Shown here: in pieces, positions 34,905 to 47,427 of the stretch
Layout of the letters: the number at the start of each line of letters is the position of its first letter
Numbering within the stretch: position 1 is the first letter of the stretch
Origin: Moniliella sp. 'wahieum'
Taxonomy: Eukaryota; Basidiomycota; Moniliellomycetes; Moniliellales; Moniliellaceae
Direction: 5' to 3'
DNA: 64,000 nt
Assembly (NCBI GenBank): GCA_003971905.1
Contig: RSEE01000074.1
Span: 291,897 to 355,896, forward strand
Translations under genes and position numbers: made by a program
The notes under the pieces: generated by a model
The model's input: only the letters and a program-made list of their open reading frames with translations
Database searches by the model: none
Told to the model about the DNA's origin: nothing

Positions 34905-35215
34905 TATGGATTTGTCAGGGGGGAAGTTTGACCACGCGAGGATACTACGGCACCAAAAGACATCAGGCAAGATGTATGCGCCTGGAACGATTTGACTACC
35001 GACTCTCAATGGAAATGGTTCCTCTCTCGGATGTCTACCACGTTCATCCGTGTCCACAAGCGCCACCTCGGGTATGGGAACGCGTGACGGGCACCAGAGG
35101 TCCTGATATCCTGGCGATTTCCCTGATTCCAACAGGGGTGGCGCTACCAAGCAACACAAGCAAGATGAACGGGTCGGTTTAGGCGTAGCGTTTCCCAATC
35201 CCAGCCATAAGCTTT
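34905..35215 (+). mobile_element. Degenerate element relic, copy 1
   Basis: The plus strand matches the minus strand of 40800-41110 in DNA (GTCGGTTTAGGCGTAGCGTTTC is identical, as is the GAGGATAC region) and in translation. TRGYYGT / LERFDYRLSMEM here corresponds to TRGYNVT / LEGINYLVAMEM there, followed by PRVWER / PRAWKR and ILAISL / LLAVPL. Frame shifts and stops make it non-functional. No transposase, integrase or reverse transcriptase motif is seen. Confidence 0.7.
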
Positions 35216-36185
35216 GTCAATGTTATGGATGCAGAGTAGGAATACGGAAGAGTGGGGGGGTTGATGATTCTACCCCCCAGTGGCTCTTCTATTAATAACA
35301 GATCCGGAAGAACGAGGAACAAGTGCCTTATTAGCCACAGCAAAATGACGAAACATTTCTGCTTTTAGTATCATTTCCTCTGCCCTCAGAAGTCAGCGAC
35401 CTAAAAACTGTGAAACCGGTGGTATCGAAGCACAAATGAATGGGGCATATCGACATGAAGGTACACACGGATGAGTTCTCGACGGCCATGAAGGATCAGT
35501 GTGGGTGAAGATGGGCGTTCAGGCGGAGATTCAATACTGGCTCAGAATGCCTGTGGGGGGGGGGGGGGGGGCATCGTTGATAGGCGACTCTGGAGACTAT
35601 ATAAGGCTGGAGAGCCCGACAAGGGAGAGAAAAGTATATAGACGAGGTCTGAGACATGACAGAGTGCCTATATCATCAAGCACAAGTCAATGTGCTTATA
35701 GAAGATATATAGTTCGTCCATCTAGGCATCCGTGACTTATTCTCTTTCTTCAGTTCCCTTTCATAACCTGTCAAAGGTTGAGTCATAATTAGAGTCAGAG
35801 GGGAGAAGAGCTATTAATTCCAAGAAACATCCCCAGAAACTGATCAGACAACTCTCAGTGTAATGAAGATTCTACTACGCCTTGTGAGTTGGCTGACACT
35901 GGGGTGGGGTCTGTGTCTTCGTAAAGCCAGTTCAGAGGTAGAGTCGAGCCTGATTGAGTTCGAATCCGGCGGAAGTGCAAGCAAGTGAACTCATTCTCAA
36001 CAAATGTGCCACGCATGATGTCCCGGGCAGCGATCCTGAGCCTGCCAAACCCAACGCAAGCGTACTGTCACGCACTTGATATACTGGCGATAGAACCCCG
36101 GCTGTTATTCATCACTGCACACTATAAACACAGGAAGAACTATGACAAACGATGTGTATATAAAGAGGCAGGATAAGACATGAAA
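35216..36185. other. Intergenic with G17 tract
   Basis: No gene seen. A run of 17 G occupies 35555-35571. A degraded tRNA-like fragment lies near 35930-35980. TATATA-rich sequence occurs at 35598-35710. Confidence 0.6.
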
Positions 36186-37100
36186 TCAGGACAGGTCAGG
36201 CTCCTGCTGCAGACCCTTGCGGATCTCAATCAGTAGGTTGGTCTGCCACCCAGCAAACCGCTTAGTCCGATCAAAGTCCTGGACGATGGCGTCAAAGTTT
36301 CCAGGTCGCCAGCCTCGGCAGCCTCCAGGACCGAGTTGAGGAACCTTCCTTCCATAGTCGGGGGAAATGCTGGGTCTTGTTGCGCATAAAACTCCATCGC
36401 CCGCCCACAGGCAACAAAGTCTGGGACAGCAAGGTAGCACAAGCCAGCGTTCAGGTAATAATCCTTCACACTGTAGCGCGTTAGGTTGGACTCGAGACTC
36501 ATGCTCGCCACTTTTTCCCATTGCTCGACGGCTTGGGGATACTGCCCCGTTTCTGCAGCCAGTTGCCCCGCTTCCCTCAGACACCCCGAAGCCGTACTGC
36601 CGCATGTTGTCAGCACATCTCACATTGACAGGGTTAGTTGAGGGAGGACATACGCCTTTGCGCCTTCTTGGAGGTACCAATCCGCAGCTTGGAGGTAAGC
36701 CGCGAGCGCCCTCTCTGGATCCTGCGCTTCGTTCTTGAGTAACTCGGCGATTGCTTTTTGGCGATCGGCTGCCTGGCGGAACTTGCCCTTGGCAAGCAAC
36801 AGTGCCACCGTCTTGTCCAGCGCCGCCACAGCAAGTTCCGGACGAACCAGCTTGAACACCTTGCTAGCTTCCCAATAGGTGGTACTGGCGAACTCAGGCT
36901 GGCCACTCGACTCCTCCGTCTCGGCAGCCTTCATGAACGCATGCCCGCTCTCCTCGTACCGCTTCTCGAGGCGGAACTTGTTCCCGGCGGCCTTGTACAG
37001 CTCGGCCGCATCCTCAAGGTTGGACTGCTTATTGCTGAACACCCGTGGATGACTTGACCTTCTTGTCACCCAGGCGCAGCATCTCTTCGGCACTGGACAT
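36186..37100 (-). CDS. SEC17: Alpha-SNAP (Sec17), NSF adaptor
   Basis: This adaptor recruits NSF/Sec18 to cis-SNARE complexes so that they are disassembled after fusion. The start is ATG 37098-37100 (MSSAEEMLRLGDKKVKSS). The TPR-like helical repeats are clear: NLEDAAELYKAAGNKFRLEK, LAVAALDKTVALLLAKGKFR and ALAAYLQAADWYLQEGAKA. A 57-nt intron (36597-36653) then joins to TASGCLREAGQLAAETGQYP and YSVKDYYLNAGLCYLAVPDF. The C-terminus ends FDRTKRFAGWQTNLLIEIRK plus a short tail, the region that stimulates NSF. Two one-base breaks remain, near 37045 and at about 36299 (an A run). The length of about 290 residues fits the family. Confidence 0.93.
36597..36653 (-). other. Intron in SEC17 (57 nt)
   Basis: Donor GTATGT, branch CTAAC, acceptor GCGGCAG on the minus strand. 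The split codon GC|T restores EGAKATASGCLREAG, as expected for alpha-SNAP. Confidence 0.88.
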
Positions 37101-37686
37101 GATGATGGGCGGGGTGGAGGAGGAGGTTGCGGTAGTATTAGTGATGGCGATGGGGGTGGCTTGGGTAGAGGGTAGGGCTTGATAGGGCCTGATTAATGAT
37201 GGTGCGTGGGGCGCCTAGCAGCCCCTAGCGCGCTCGCAGGCCGCAACTACGTAACGCGCCGTGACGTAATGCGCGAAAAGCACACCCGGACGTCATTTCG
37301 TTGTTTCAATCTGATCGAGGGCAGTAGCAATCTATCTTCGATGCTCTCACCGTACCTGAGTGCAATCTATAGGGCGGATATAAGCACTACAAGCCCGGGT
37401 AGGTTTAGTCGTTAACGTTTAACTACCTCCGTTTGTTGAGGCTGAGGATGTTGAAAAAGTGGGGATGATGGAATCAGAAACAGAGGCACGAAATTGTAAT
37501 ACGAAAGAGAGGGAGTCTTGGATTCCAAACCCGAAGATTGTTCGCTGATGGAAGCTTGAAAGGTGGGGGGTATGCATATACATGTGTGGAATAACGCCAC
37601 ATGAGAACGAAACGATCGAAGCAGAAATACAGGAGTCGGCGTATAGAGGGCTGGTAGAGAGTGGGCTGGCGAGGCACTCGCGCATG

Positions 37687-38917
37687 TCATGACAACACAG
37701 GTTCGGTCCGTGCGAGGCGTTTGAAGGCAAGAAGGCGTGAAAATCGAGAAAAGTAAAAGCGGCATAAACGATACTTGTGAGGTGGGGAGGTAGGCGCACA
37801 CCCATTGTTGCAGGGGGTCGGCGCAAGCACCAAAGAAATAGTCACGGGGACGTAAGGTTGGGGAACATGTCCAAGATAAGTTCGAGGTGCCTGCTGGAGA
37901 CGCTCGCGCTTGACGTGCCGCGAGAGGCAGTGCCGCTGGGCATCATGCCGCCGAGCAAACGCGTGCATGCACCACGGAATGGGGCACTGCCATGGCCGTT
38001 CCCGCTCCGGGTTGTGGATCTGCATGTGCTGGTGTAGGTTAGACACACGTACAAATCCCCGGTTGCAGTCCGAGCAACGATGGGGCCGGGCGACGGTGTC
38101 GTAAGGCGCGGATTTGGTCCGTTGCACACGCCGGATACTGTCCATCTTGGCAAGTGCACCCTGCTGACGCGAGGGCCTGCGCATCACGGGCGAGGACGGA
38201 CGGAGTGGAAATGGCAGAGAGGGCCGCATCGGACGCATCGGGTGCAACTGCGATAACAGACGCGCCAAACGCGGCAAGATTCGGAGTCGAAGCCCCCTCA
38301 TTAAAGAGTAAGGAAGGGGGGGCGTGAGGGAAGGATGCACCTAGGGTCGAAAAGAACCATGGCCATGTTTCAAGGCAGGCATTCTCGCCCTCGGCCTCGC
38401 TAAGCTGCAGGCAAGATTCCCACACTGTTGGTTCAGTGGTCCACGACGAGAGCGGTGAAACATCCACTGCCGACATATCTTCCGACAGCGGCATTGCAGC
38501 GGTTGGGGCAGGGTAATTGTGCCCTGCTAGGGGGATTGGACAAGAGGAGGGATAGGGGGAAGAGGTCGAAGCCAATCGGATGAGGGGATTAAAGCAAGTT
38601 CCTGGGGTGGAGGGGCAAGCACCCGAAGTTGCGGCCATCTGTGGGCTGCCCTGTGTCACAGGTGTGGCCAGGCCCTCCTTGGTTCCCTTGGGCGAGAGAG
38701 TTACTGGAGTAAGAGACGGGCTTGACACCGCCAGGGAATGTGGCAGTTGAACAGCTGGTGCAGATGTTGACACGGCGGACGACACCATAGGCCAGGCATT
38801 CTTTGGGCTGGCACTCGTACTGTCGGGGGTGGTCAGGAGGTGTGCCTCCAGTTCCCCGGCGGCCATGGTGAAGAGGGTGGACGTGAGGTGGTCTTCAAGC
38901 GAAGAGGTGTGGGACAT
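37687..38917 (-). CDS. C2H2 zinc-finger transcription factor
   Basis: The start is ATG 38915-38917 (MSHTSSLEDHLTSTLF). About 270 residues of Ser/Thr/Pro/Ala-rich sequence, probably a transactivation region, precede a frame change near 38230-38130. Two adjacent zinc fingers follow: one with C-x2-C-x12-H-x3-H spacing (CSDCNRGFVRVSNLHQHM...) and a second with C-x4-C-x12-H-x4-H (CPIPWCMHAFARRHDAQR...). The linker is NPERERPWQ. A basic segment HVKRER follows. The 3' end is uncertain: the open frame runs to 37687, but a stop at 37842 in another frame is possible. The target genes cannot be inferred. Confidence 0.78.
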
Positions 38918-38940
38918 GTTGTGAAGCGGGGTGGGTGAGA

Positions 38941-38953
38941 GGGGGGGGGGGGG
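38941..38953. repeat. G13 homopolymer
   Basis: Thirteen G (minus-strand C) just upstream of the zinc-finger start, in its leader or promoter. Confidence 0.9.
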
Positions 38954-39483
38954 AATTCAGGCAAGAGGCAGTCATGATTTGCTGGATATTTAACCTGGAG
39001 AGTGCGGGTACTATTTCCGCGCAATGCGTGACTAGACTCATTCAAGCGGCAGGATGAAGCTTCATGTACATGCGTGCACTATGCGTCAGACTGGAGGTCG
39101 GAGCCTTCAACGTCAACCTTCTCAGTCTGTGACTAATTCATACTGTGTACGCGTAAGCGTCGGGCTTGAAGCTTGAGGGACCCTCTGTGCCTGACGACGC
39201 GCGAGTCCGACGACTCAAGCACAGCGCCAGTGTATGTGGAGCGCCGTGTGGTGTGGTGCCTTGTCTTATCTCAGCCCTTGGCGAAGCCGTCGCGGCAGCG
39301 AGAGCACGTAGTGCGATGCGTGGTACCCAGTACCCGGTTCGTACCCGAACTCCGAGCACGTACCCTTCTCTGCAGGTGTGGTGAGAAGAAGGCGGCGCTG
39401 AAGTCCGACAGGGTCCGAGGCAGAACTGATGTCTTGGTATCGCAGCGTACCCACCTCCTAGCCAATTATACATTGATCCGATA

Positions 39484-39496
39484 ATCGATCATCGAT
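39484..39496. repeat. ATCGAT x2, 7-bp period
   Basis: ATCGAT, one C, ATCGAT. A further pair with T spacer lies at 39863-39875. Confidence 0.95.
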
Positions 39497-39555
39497 CATC
39501 ATTGACACCATTAATCAACGTGGAATTCAACGTACCCAGTACTCAGTAACGACGA

Positions 39556-39568
39556 ACTAGTAACTAGT
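39556..39568. repeat. ACTAGT x2, 7-bp period
   Basis: ACTAGT, one A, ACTAGT. Confidence 0.95.
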
Positions 39569-40799
39569 TCCTACTCAATTGTGCATGATGCCTGTCGAGG
39601 ATCCCGTCCGATTTTCATGGCAGCGGCGCCATAGATTGTGAACTCGCGCAGTGCTCGCACCCGTCTAGCCACTAGTCACTCGTCACCACGACTGGTGGCA
39701 TGTGGCATTTGACGGCAGATGTCACGCATGTCAAGCAATGTGTCATACATCGTAGCCGATTCTTGAGCGTGTGATAATCGATCGATTGTCGAGATTATCT
39801 GTGCTGGGGGCGGGGTCTTTTGTCTGGGGGGAGGGGCGGACAAGGTCTTGGGAACGACGATTATCGATTATCGATTAAATCTCAAGTAATTGCGGTAATC
39901 GTAAAAGGAAAAGAATGCTCCGCATGAGTCTAGTCCGAGGCTGAACTTTGACCGGTGGCCGCGTATGAGCTCAACGGATCGGAGGCATGTGGGTGCATCT
40001 GGTCTACGTGCTCTGTGTCAACGCCATTATGTATGCCGCTGATCACACATCACACATCGCGCTGTTTTATCCGACTCTCCCCTATGTTCTGCCCCTAACG
40101 GGCTCCTCTCTTGGAGTAGGCTCATCGCCTCTCTCGTTCTCCCTCTCTCTGTAGACCTTGCCTTCTGTTGCACTCTGCAGTCCACCATATGCTGAGTGGC
40201 GATGTGATATAGATATCGGAAGGATCACAGCGATCAAGGCTTACTAATGCGAGGCCGAGGCGAACAAGGCAGCCTGCTCAGTCTGAGCACTCAGTGCCTG
40301 CCTCGCCGTCAATACCCGTGCGTAGCCTCGGCCAACGGGGGGAGCGGATGGCAGACCGAGGAGCGCCAGGCGCGGCTGCGTATCGCCGCTGATGCACGGA
40401 TGCATATCGCCGCGCACATTGCTTGGGTGCGTGGGAGGGGGGCGGTAGCTTGGGCGGGCTCGGACATCGGATGGGCGGCCGATTGCCAAGTCTTGGCATG
40501 CACGTCGCGCTGTCATGCACATGCGTGTCACACGCATGTCCCACACCCCACCGTCACATAGTGACAGTTCCGATCTAACCCGGTCCGAACAGGCTACCCC
40601 ACAACAAGACCAGCGATCGATGATCCGTCAGCTCCCGACCGGTGACCAGTGGCGGGGGTTCCTGTGATGCTGTGCTGGTGTGGCAGGGGTGGCCAGGGCC
40701 AGGGGCACCTGGGGGGCTGGCTAGGAACTAGGAACAGAGGGGCGTTGGAATTGTCTGAATCTTCTCCATGCTGTTACATATCAGTGGCCCTGCTATATA

Positions 40800-41110
40800 T
40801 CATTGGCACAGCTTGAGGCGGGTCAAATAGAAACGCTACGCCTAAACCGACCTGCTCATCCGGTGGTGTTGCTCGTTGGGCCACACACCCGTTAAAAGAA
40901 AGCAGAGGAACCGCCAGCAGAGCAGGACCCTCTCTCGCACCCTCCATCCGTTTCCAGGCACGAGGTAGCGTGCGGCGATATGCGGGTGAATGTGGTAGAT
41001 ATCCGAGCGGTGAACGTTGAATCATCTCCATCGCGACTAGGTAGTTAATTCCTTCTAATGTCCTATGATCATGCTCGCCGTTTTGTCTTGTGACATTGTA
41101 TCCTCGTGTC
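40800..41110 (-). mobile_element. Degenerate element relic, copy 2
   Basis: Inverted relative to copy 1 at 34905-35215. The minus-strand ORF reads TRGYNVTRQNGEHDHRTLEG, then INYLVAMEMIQRSPLGYLPH and PPDEQVGLGVAF. Copy 1 has the corresponding DNA with several indels. No autonomous-element enzyme is recognisable. Confidence 0.7.
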
Positions 41111-41770
41111 ATCGATCATCAATACCAAGGGGGAAGAAGAGTTCTTGGATGCGGCCGTGGTAATATATACTTTTCATGGCGTTCTTGTCGAATTCAGCTT
41201 GTTCCACAACAGCTGAGGAACGGCACAGGGTACGGAGCTGGATTAGGGTTAGAGCCGAAGGCACACTGCTGATGGGATCGAGGAGAGTCAGGTGTGGTTG
41301 AGCGCATTGCTGTGCTCGACATTGCGACCGTCGGCATCGTCGAATTTGTTGAGCAGTTCTTGCCGGCTCGTCCCCATCTCCCGACAGAGCGCTTGCGCTG
41401 CATCGCAAATGGGGGTTCGTCGTGCGTGCTTCTCCAAGGGGGCAAGAAAAGCGGCAATAAGATATTCATTGGTCTCATTGGCCGCAGTACGTCGTGTGTG
41501 AGGGGCAATATACGAGTAACAAAGCGGGCTGCCGCATTCTCCCATTCGGATAGGCAGGGTCATGAGCATGTCAAAGTGATCCTACTTCGTGCCATGGGGT
41601 TTCTGACTTCATCGCTTCGGATCAGTCTGAAATCCGTGCAGATGAAGATGAATGCGCCAATCTCGGCTAACACATCATCCAGATCCCCCTCGCTCTGCGT
41701 GCTGAGCAAGCGGTGCAGCTTTTCTGAGAACCGTACCACCATAGTAATAGGTGCCCCTCCTGCGGAATGG
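41111..41770 (-). pseudogene. Broken ORF, possible upstream part of the element
   Basis: Three overlapping minus-strand frames carry helical, protein-like sequence: SEKLHRLLSTQSEGDLDDVL, then IGAFIFICTDFRLIRSDEVR, then APLEKHARRTPICDAAQALC and MGTSRQELLNKFDDADG. It reads on towards copy 2 of the relic on the same strand and could be its 5' coding part. No family is recognised. Confidence 0.4.
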
Positions 41771-42126
41771 TGATGCCATCAAACTTATGTTGGGCATATG
41801 TCTTTCTGCCTTAGGTTGCCTAACTTGGCTCGGGACCACGATACGATCGGCTACTATCCTCCCCCCCCCACAATAAGCATATACCTAGGACTTCGATCTA
41901 TCCTCCCGAATCTGGTCCCGGTCCCGTTCGACACACTGGCGCAGGTTGAGTGCGAGAGGCCAGATGTGTCTTCTTCTAAAATCTCCGCAGCTCGGGGCGG
42001 TAATGCCTTTACCGCCCTGTCTCTTTTCCGAAAATGCGATGTCGTCTATATAGATAAACAGGGGAGGGAAGGAAGATGGGGGTGGAGGGGACAATGATAA
42101 AATACCTGGTTAGTACGTACTAGTTC

Positions 42127-42222
42127 TGTAAGACCGGAGGAACCCAAGGGATTGGGTGAAGAACCTCTGGAAATGTAAAGCAATGCAATCGCGATGGTGG
42201 TGGTTAAGGTCTAAGCCTTGTG
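42127..42222 (-). repeat. Dispersed repeat, copy 2
   Basis: Reverse complement of copy 1 (29222-29326). It shares TAAGACCGGAGGAACCCAAG, GAACCTCTGGAAATGTA and AGCAATGCAATCGCG blocks with small indels. Confidence 0.88.
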
Positions 42223-42536
42223 CCACACTAGAGACAGGGGTTCAAACAAGCCTGAGTATACATGTGGAGGCTTCGGAGGACAAATCAGGGGTGAAGCTTG
42301 AAGGGTAATGAGGCGCCTTGGCCTAGTAAGTACGGGACCACGGGTCCCAACAAGTTCAACCCAGCTGCAGAGAAACTTCAACACAGTCAACAACTTTTGG
42401 GGCGCAAGCGGTTCATCATGCGGATAAGAGTTTTTCTATGTCTTGAAGAGAAGACAATGAACTTCGAGGGAAAGCAGCACAGTAGCGTGGCGTAAATCTT
42501 TCGACGTTGCCAAACCTATGCGTTCCTCTCGCATCG

Positions 42537-43388
42537 TCAACCCTGTTGGCGTTGACCCGAGTCATAAGAGGCCAAAGCCTCTGTCAGCTCCTCGAGGTGC
42601 GTTTCGAAAAGCTCATTGCGGCCCTTGAGCCAAACCAGGAGATCTACCGCTTGGTGCAGGACCGCCGCCTTGGACCCCTCCTTTCCCCCCGCACTGCCAC
42701 CGCGGCCACGACCGGGGACCTGAAAGGGTGAAATCCTCTGGTGCTTCAGCCTACAATACAATGCGCATCTTTGACATGTATACGTGGGAACAAGCGGATT
42801 TGCACGCACTCGTTTTCCCCCACCGTGGCCAGGCAGGGGGGGGAATGGCCAACGTCTCTCCAACACTTCCAGGCCCGGACCACTTCTCCCTGAACCAGGT
42901 GCAGAATCGGCTCCGACTCTTCCTCGTCCAACCGATTGTCCTCGACTTCCAAGTCTACGCCTGTCCCGGCGGCCGAGGCATGCCCAGCGATCGCGCTCCA
43001 TACGCTCTCCCCAGCTGCAACAGTTCTCTCACTTCTTCGAGACCGCGACGGATGTTCTCGCGGAGCAGGTGGGATCGCGTTGGGTGCAAACCCTTGGTTT
43101 CTTCCATTGCCTCTTCTTCTCCCTCTTCCCTATGGGTCGAGTCTGGTCTTGATCGCGGCTCGCTGCTGGCAGGGAGGTATAGTTGACCGAACCAAGCTGC
43201 GGCGCCTGCACACAAGCTCGTCCAGCGGCGAGGGGTGCAACTCCGGAGTACCGGGTGCGATGGTACCAAGACATAGAGGAGATGGGCGTATCCGTGCCAA
43301 GAATAGTAGGCGTATACGCCTCTAACCAGGCCTCAACCGAGTCGAAGAAACCGTTCGGTGCGCGACCGGACTTGCCGTTAGCGCCCAT
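42537..43388 (-). CDS. bHLH-type transcription factor candidate
   Basis: The start is ATG 43386-43388 (MGANGKSGRAPNGFFDSVEA). A second frame encodes RENIRRGLEEVRELL (about 43000-43060), which fits helix 1 of a basic helix-loop-helix domain. After an unrelated or inserted stretch, the last frame encodes SKAAVLHQAVDLLVWLKGRN followed by LFETHLEELTEAL, fitting helix 2 with a leucine-rich extension. The order and the RENI/SKAAVLxxAVDxL pattern resemble fungal bHLH regulators of the Cbf1/Ino4 group, but the basic region cannot be read cleanly because of frame breaks. The stop is at 42537. Confidence 0.5.
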
Positions 43389-43974
43389 AGTTCATTTTGT
43401 TGTGTGCGCTACACCATTGTTGTTGTGACTGTCATCCTGAATCGATGGTTCGAGGGGTGCCTGGCTTTTGTCTGTATATGTCTCATAGGCGCGGTGACGC
43501 TTCCCTCCCGTACTGCACTCCTATCGCTATCAACTCCTGTTGCATTTTATAATAGCGTGTGGCGTCTTCTCATTTTCTCTTCACTTACGCCAACAACATT
43601 CGGTGTCCGAACAAGTCTATACTCCATAGACTGACCTTCGGCCACCATGATATCTGAGATCTAACATCTGAGAAGCCGTCAGAGCGTCAACGTTCAACTG
43701 AGCTATCGTTGGTCACCGTGCCCCGGTTCGGATGGCGTCGCATTTGCGCACAGACGGCTGTGCTGCACCAAAAGGAATACGAAAGAAGCCGGCGCGGGGT
43801 TTAATTTTGCCAGAGCCCGCGGAAACGCCGGAAGGCCGTAATTAATGAGAGGGGCGGAATTAGACAAGCTTCGGGCATAGTTGAGGCCGCCTGTCTACTG
43901 TGCACAACTATCGAGGGGGTCGCACTTCCTACACCCGGCCACACCACCTTCTCTGCACCAGTCTTGCCGCTACT
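43389..43974. other. Intergenic between divergent genes
   Basis: A shared promoter region for the bHLH candidate (-) and the m-AAA protease (+). No gene or clear TATA box is seen. Confidence 0.55.
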
Positions 43975-46419
<2,445 letters not shown>

Positions 46420-47427
46420 TTCAGAACATCACCTTTCCAGGAGACCACCGAGGGCATTGGTGAGGGTGTTGTAGCGACGCCCTGGTCCACTCGGCTATAG
46501 AGACCGCATGGATGCTGAAGCGTTTGGGACAGTAGCGTAGCGATCGATTGCGGCGAGAGATAGGCGTTGGTGGTAGGAAGAAGCAAGGGCTACAGGAGAA
46601 GGCTACTAGTCGTTGGCTTACGCTGGTACGCGCATCAGCAGTCTTCGGAGCCCGCGGAGCCTCGGGGCTAATGAGGCCGGAAGTGCACCGCGATCGGTGA
46701 AGCCAGTCACCGTCGCGACAGTGTAACCACTCCTTACGTAGTTACTTTTTGGTAGGTAACCGGGGTAATCGGTAACCGTAACCGGTAGGCCTAAGGCCCA
46801 ACCGCGAACAACAGAAGACGTTAGAGATACGTGTTTCTAAAGCCGTAACGAAATTGGTCACCTTCCACTAGGATGTCAGGGACATCAATATTCACTGCCA
46901 TTCTCCCCATAATCGGCCCTTGATCTAAAGGATGTTAATGTGTTCCAAATGTCGCGACAACGCGCCGATAATGGTCATGTCGTCAATACTGTCGTCAGTA
47001 TAACGATTAGTATTACGCTAGCCCCGTTGGCCGCCCCAAGCGCGCAGTGCGCAACATTTTGGTATCGGATTCTCTGTTATCGACTAATCATTAATCACGT
47101 ATCCCCCTTTCAGGCCAAGGCCCGAGGGAGGCACAATCGCGAGTCTGGAGAGGGCAAGCTGCGGTTCTGAGCCAGCATAGGGCAGCAGGCGCGGCCCCCA
47201 AGTCACTAGTTCAGCGTTCAGCTGTCTGAGCCGCCGTCGGCTGACGCGCTGACGCGTCACACACGGAGTACGGAGCTCTGAAGCTGAAGAAACGCTGAGC
47301 ACTATTTGAAATTCACTACTTTATACTCCCCTCCTACTCAACTTTCGGCCAGCGTAAGGCCACACTCCATCCATTTTCCTGGCTGCTTTTATCGCTCTTC
47401 CATCACCTTTCCCCACACACTATCGCC
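46420..47427. other. Intergenic, no gene seen
   Basis: Contains GGTAACC/ACCGGT-rich sequence at 46755-46790 and TATTACGC-type A+T-rich sequence at 46960-47100. No supported coding sequence before the MATE start. Confidence 0.6.

Larger units (their letters stand above)
38960..40799. other. Intergenic, palindromic microrepeats
   Basis: No supported gene. ATCGAT arrays lie at 39484-39496 and 39863-39875, an ACTAGT array at 39556-39568, and CAGTACTCAGTA near 39538. ORFs at 39138-39484 and 40244-40561 on both strands are G+C-driven and motif-free. Confidence 0.65.

Noticed and set aside
35925-35990. tRNA gene with A box TTCAGAGGTAGAGT and B box GTTCGAATCC
   Set aside because: Only about 11 bases separate the D-arm-like and T-arm-like parts, so there is no anticodon arm. 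At best a deleted tRNA relic.
42300-42370. tRNA-like fragment (GCCTTGGCCTAGT ... GTTCAACCC)
   Set aside because: The central hairpin has a loop too small for an anticodon and the acceptor ends do not pair.
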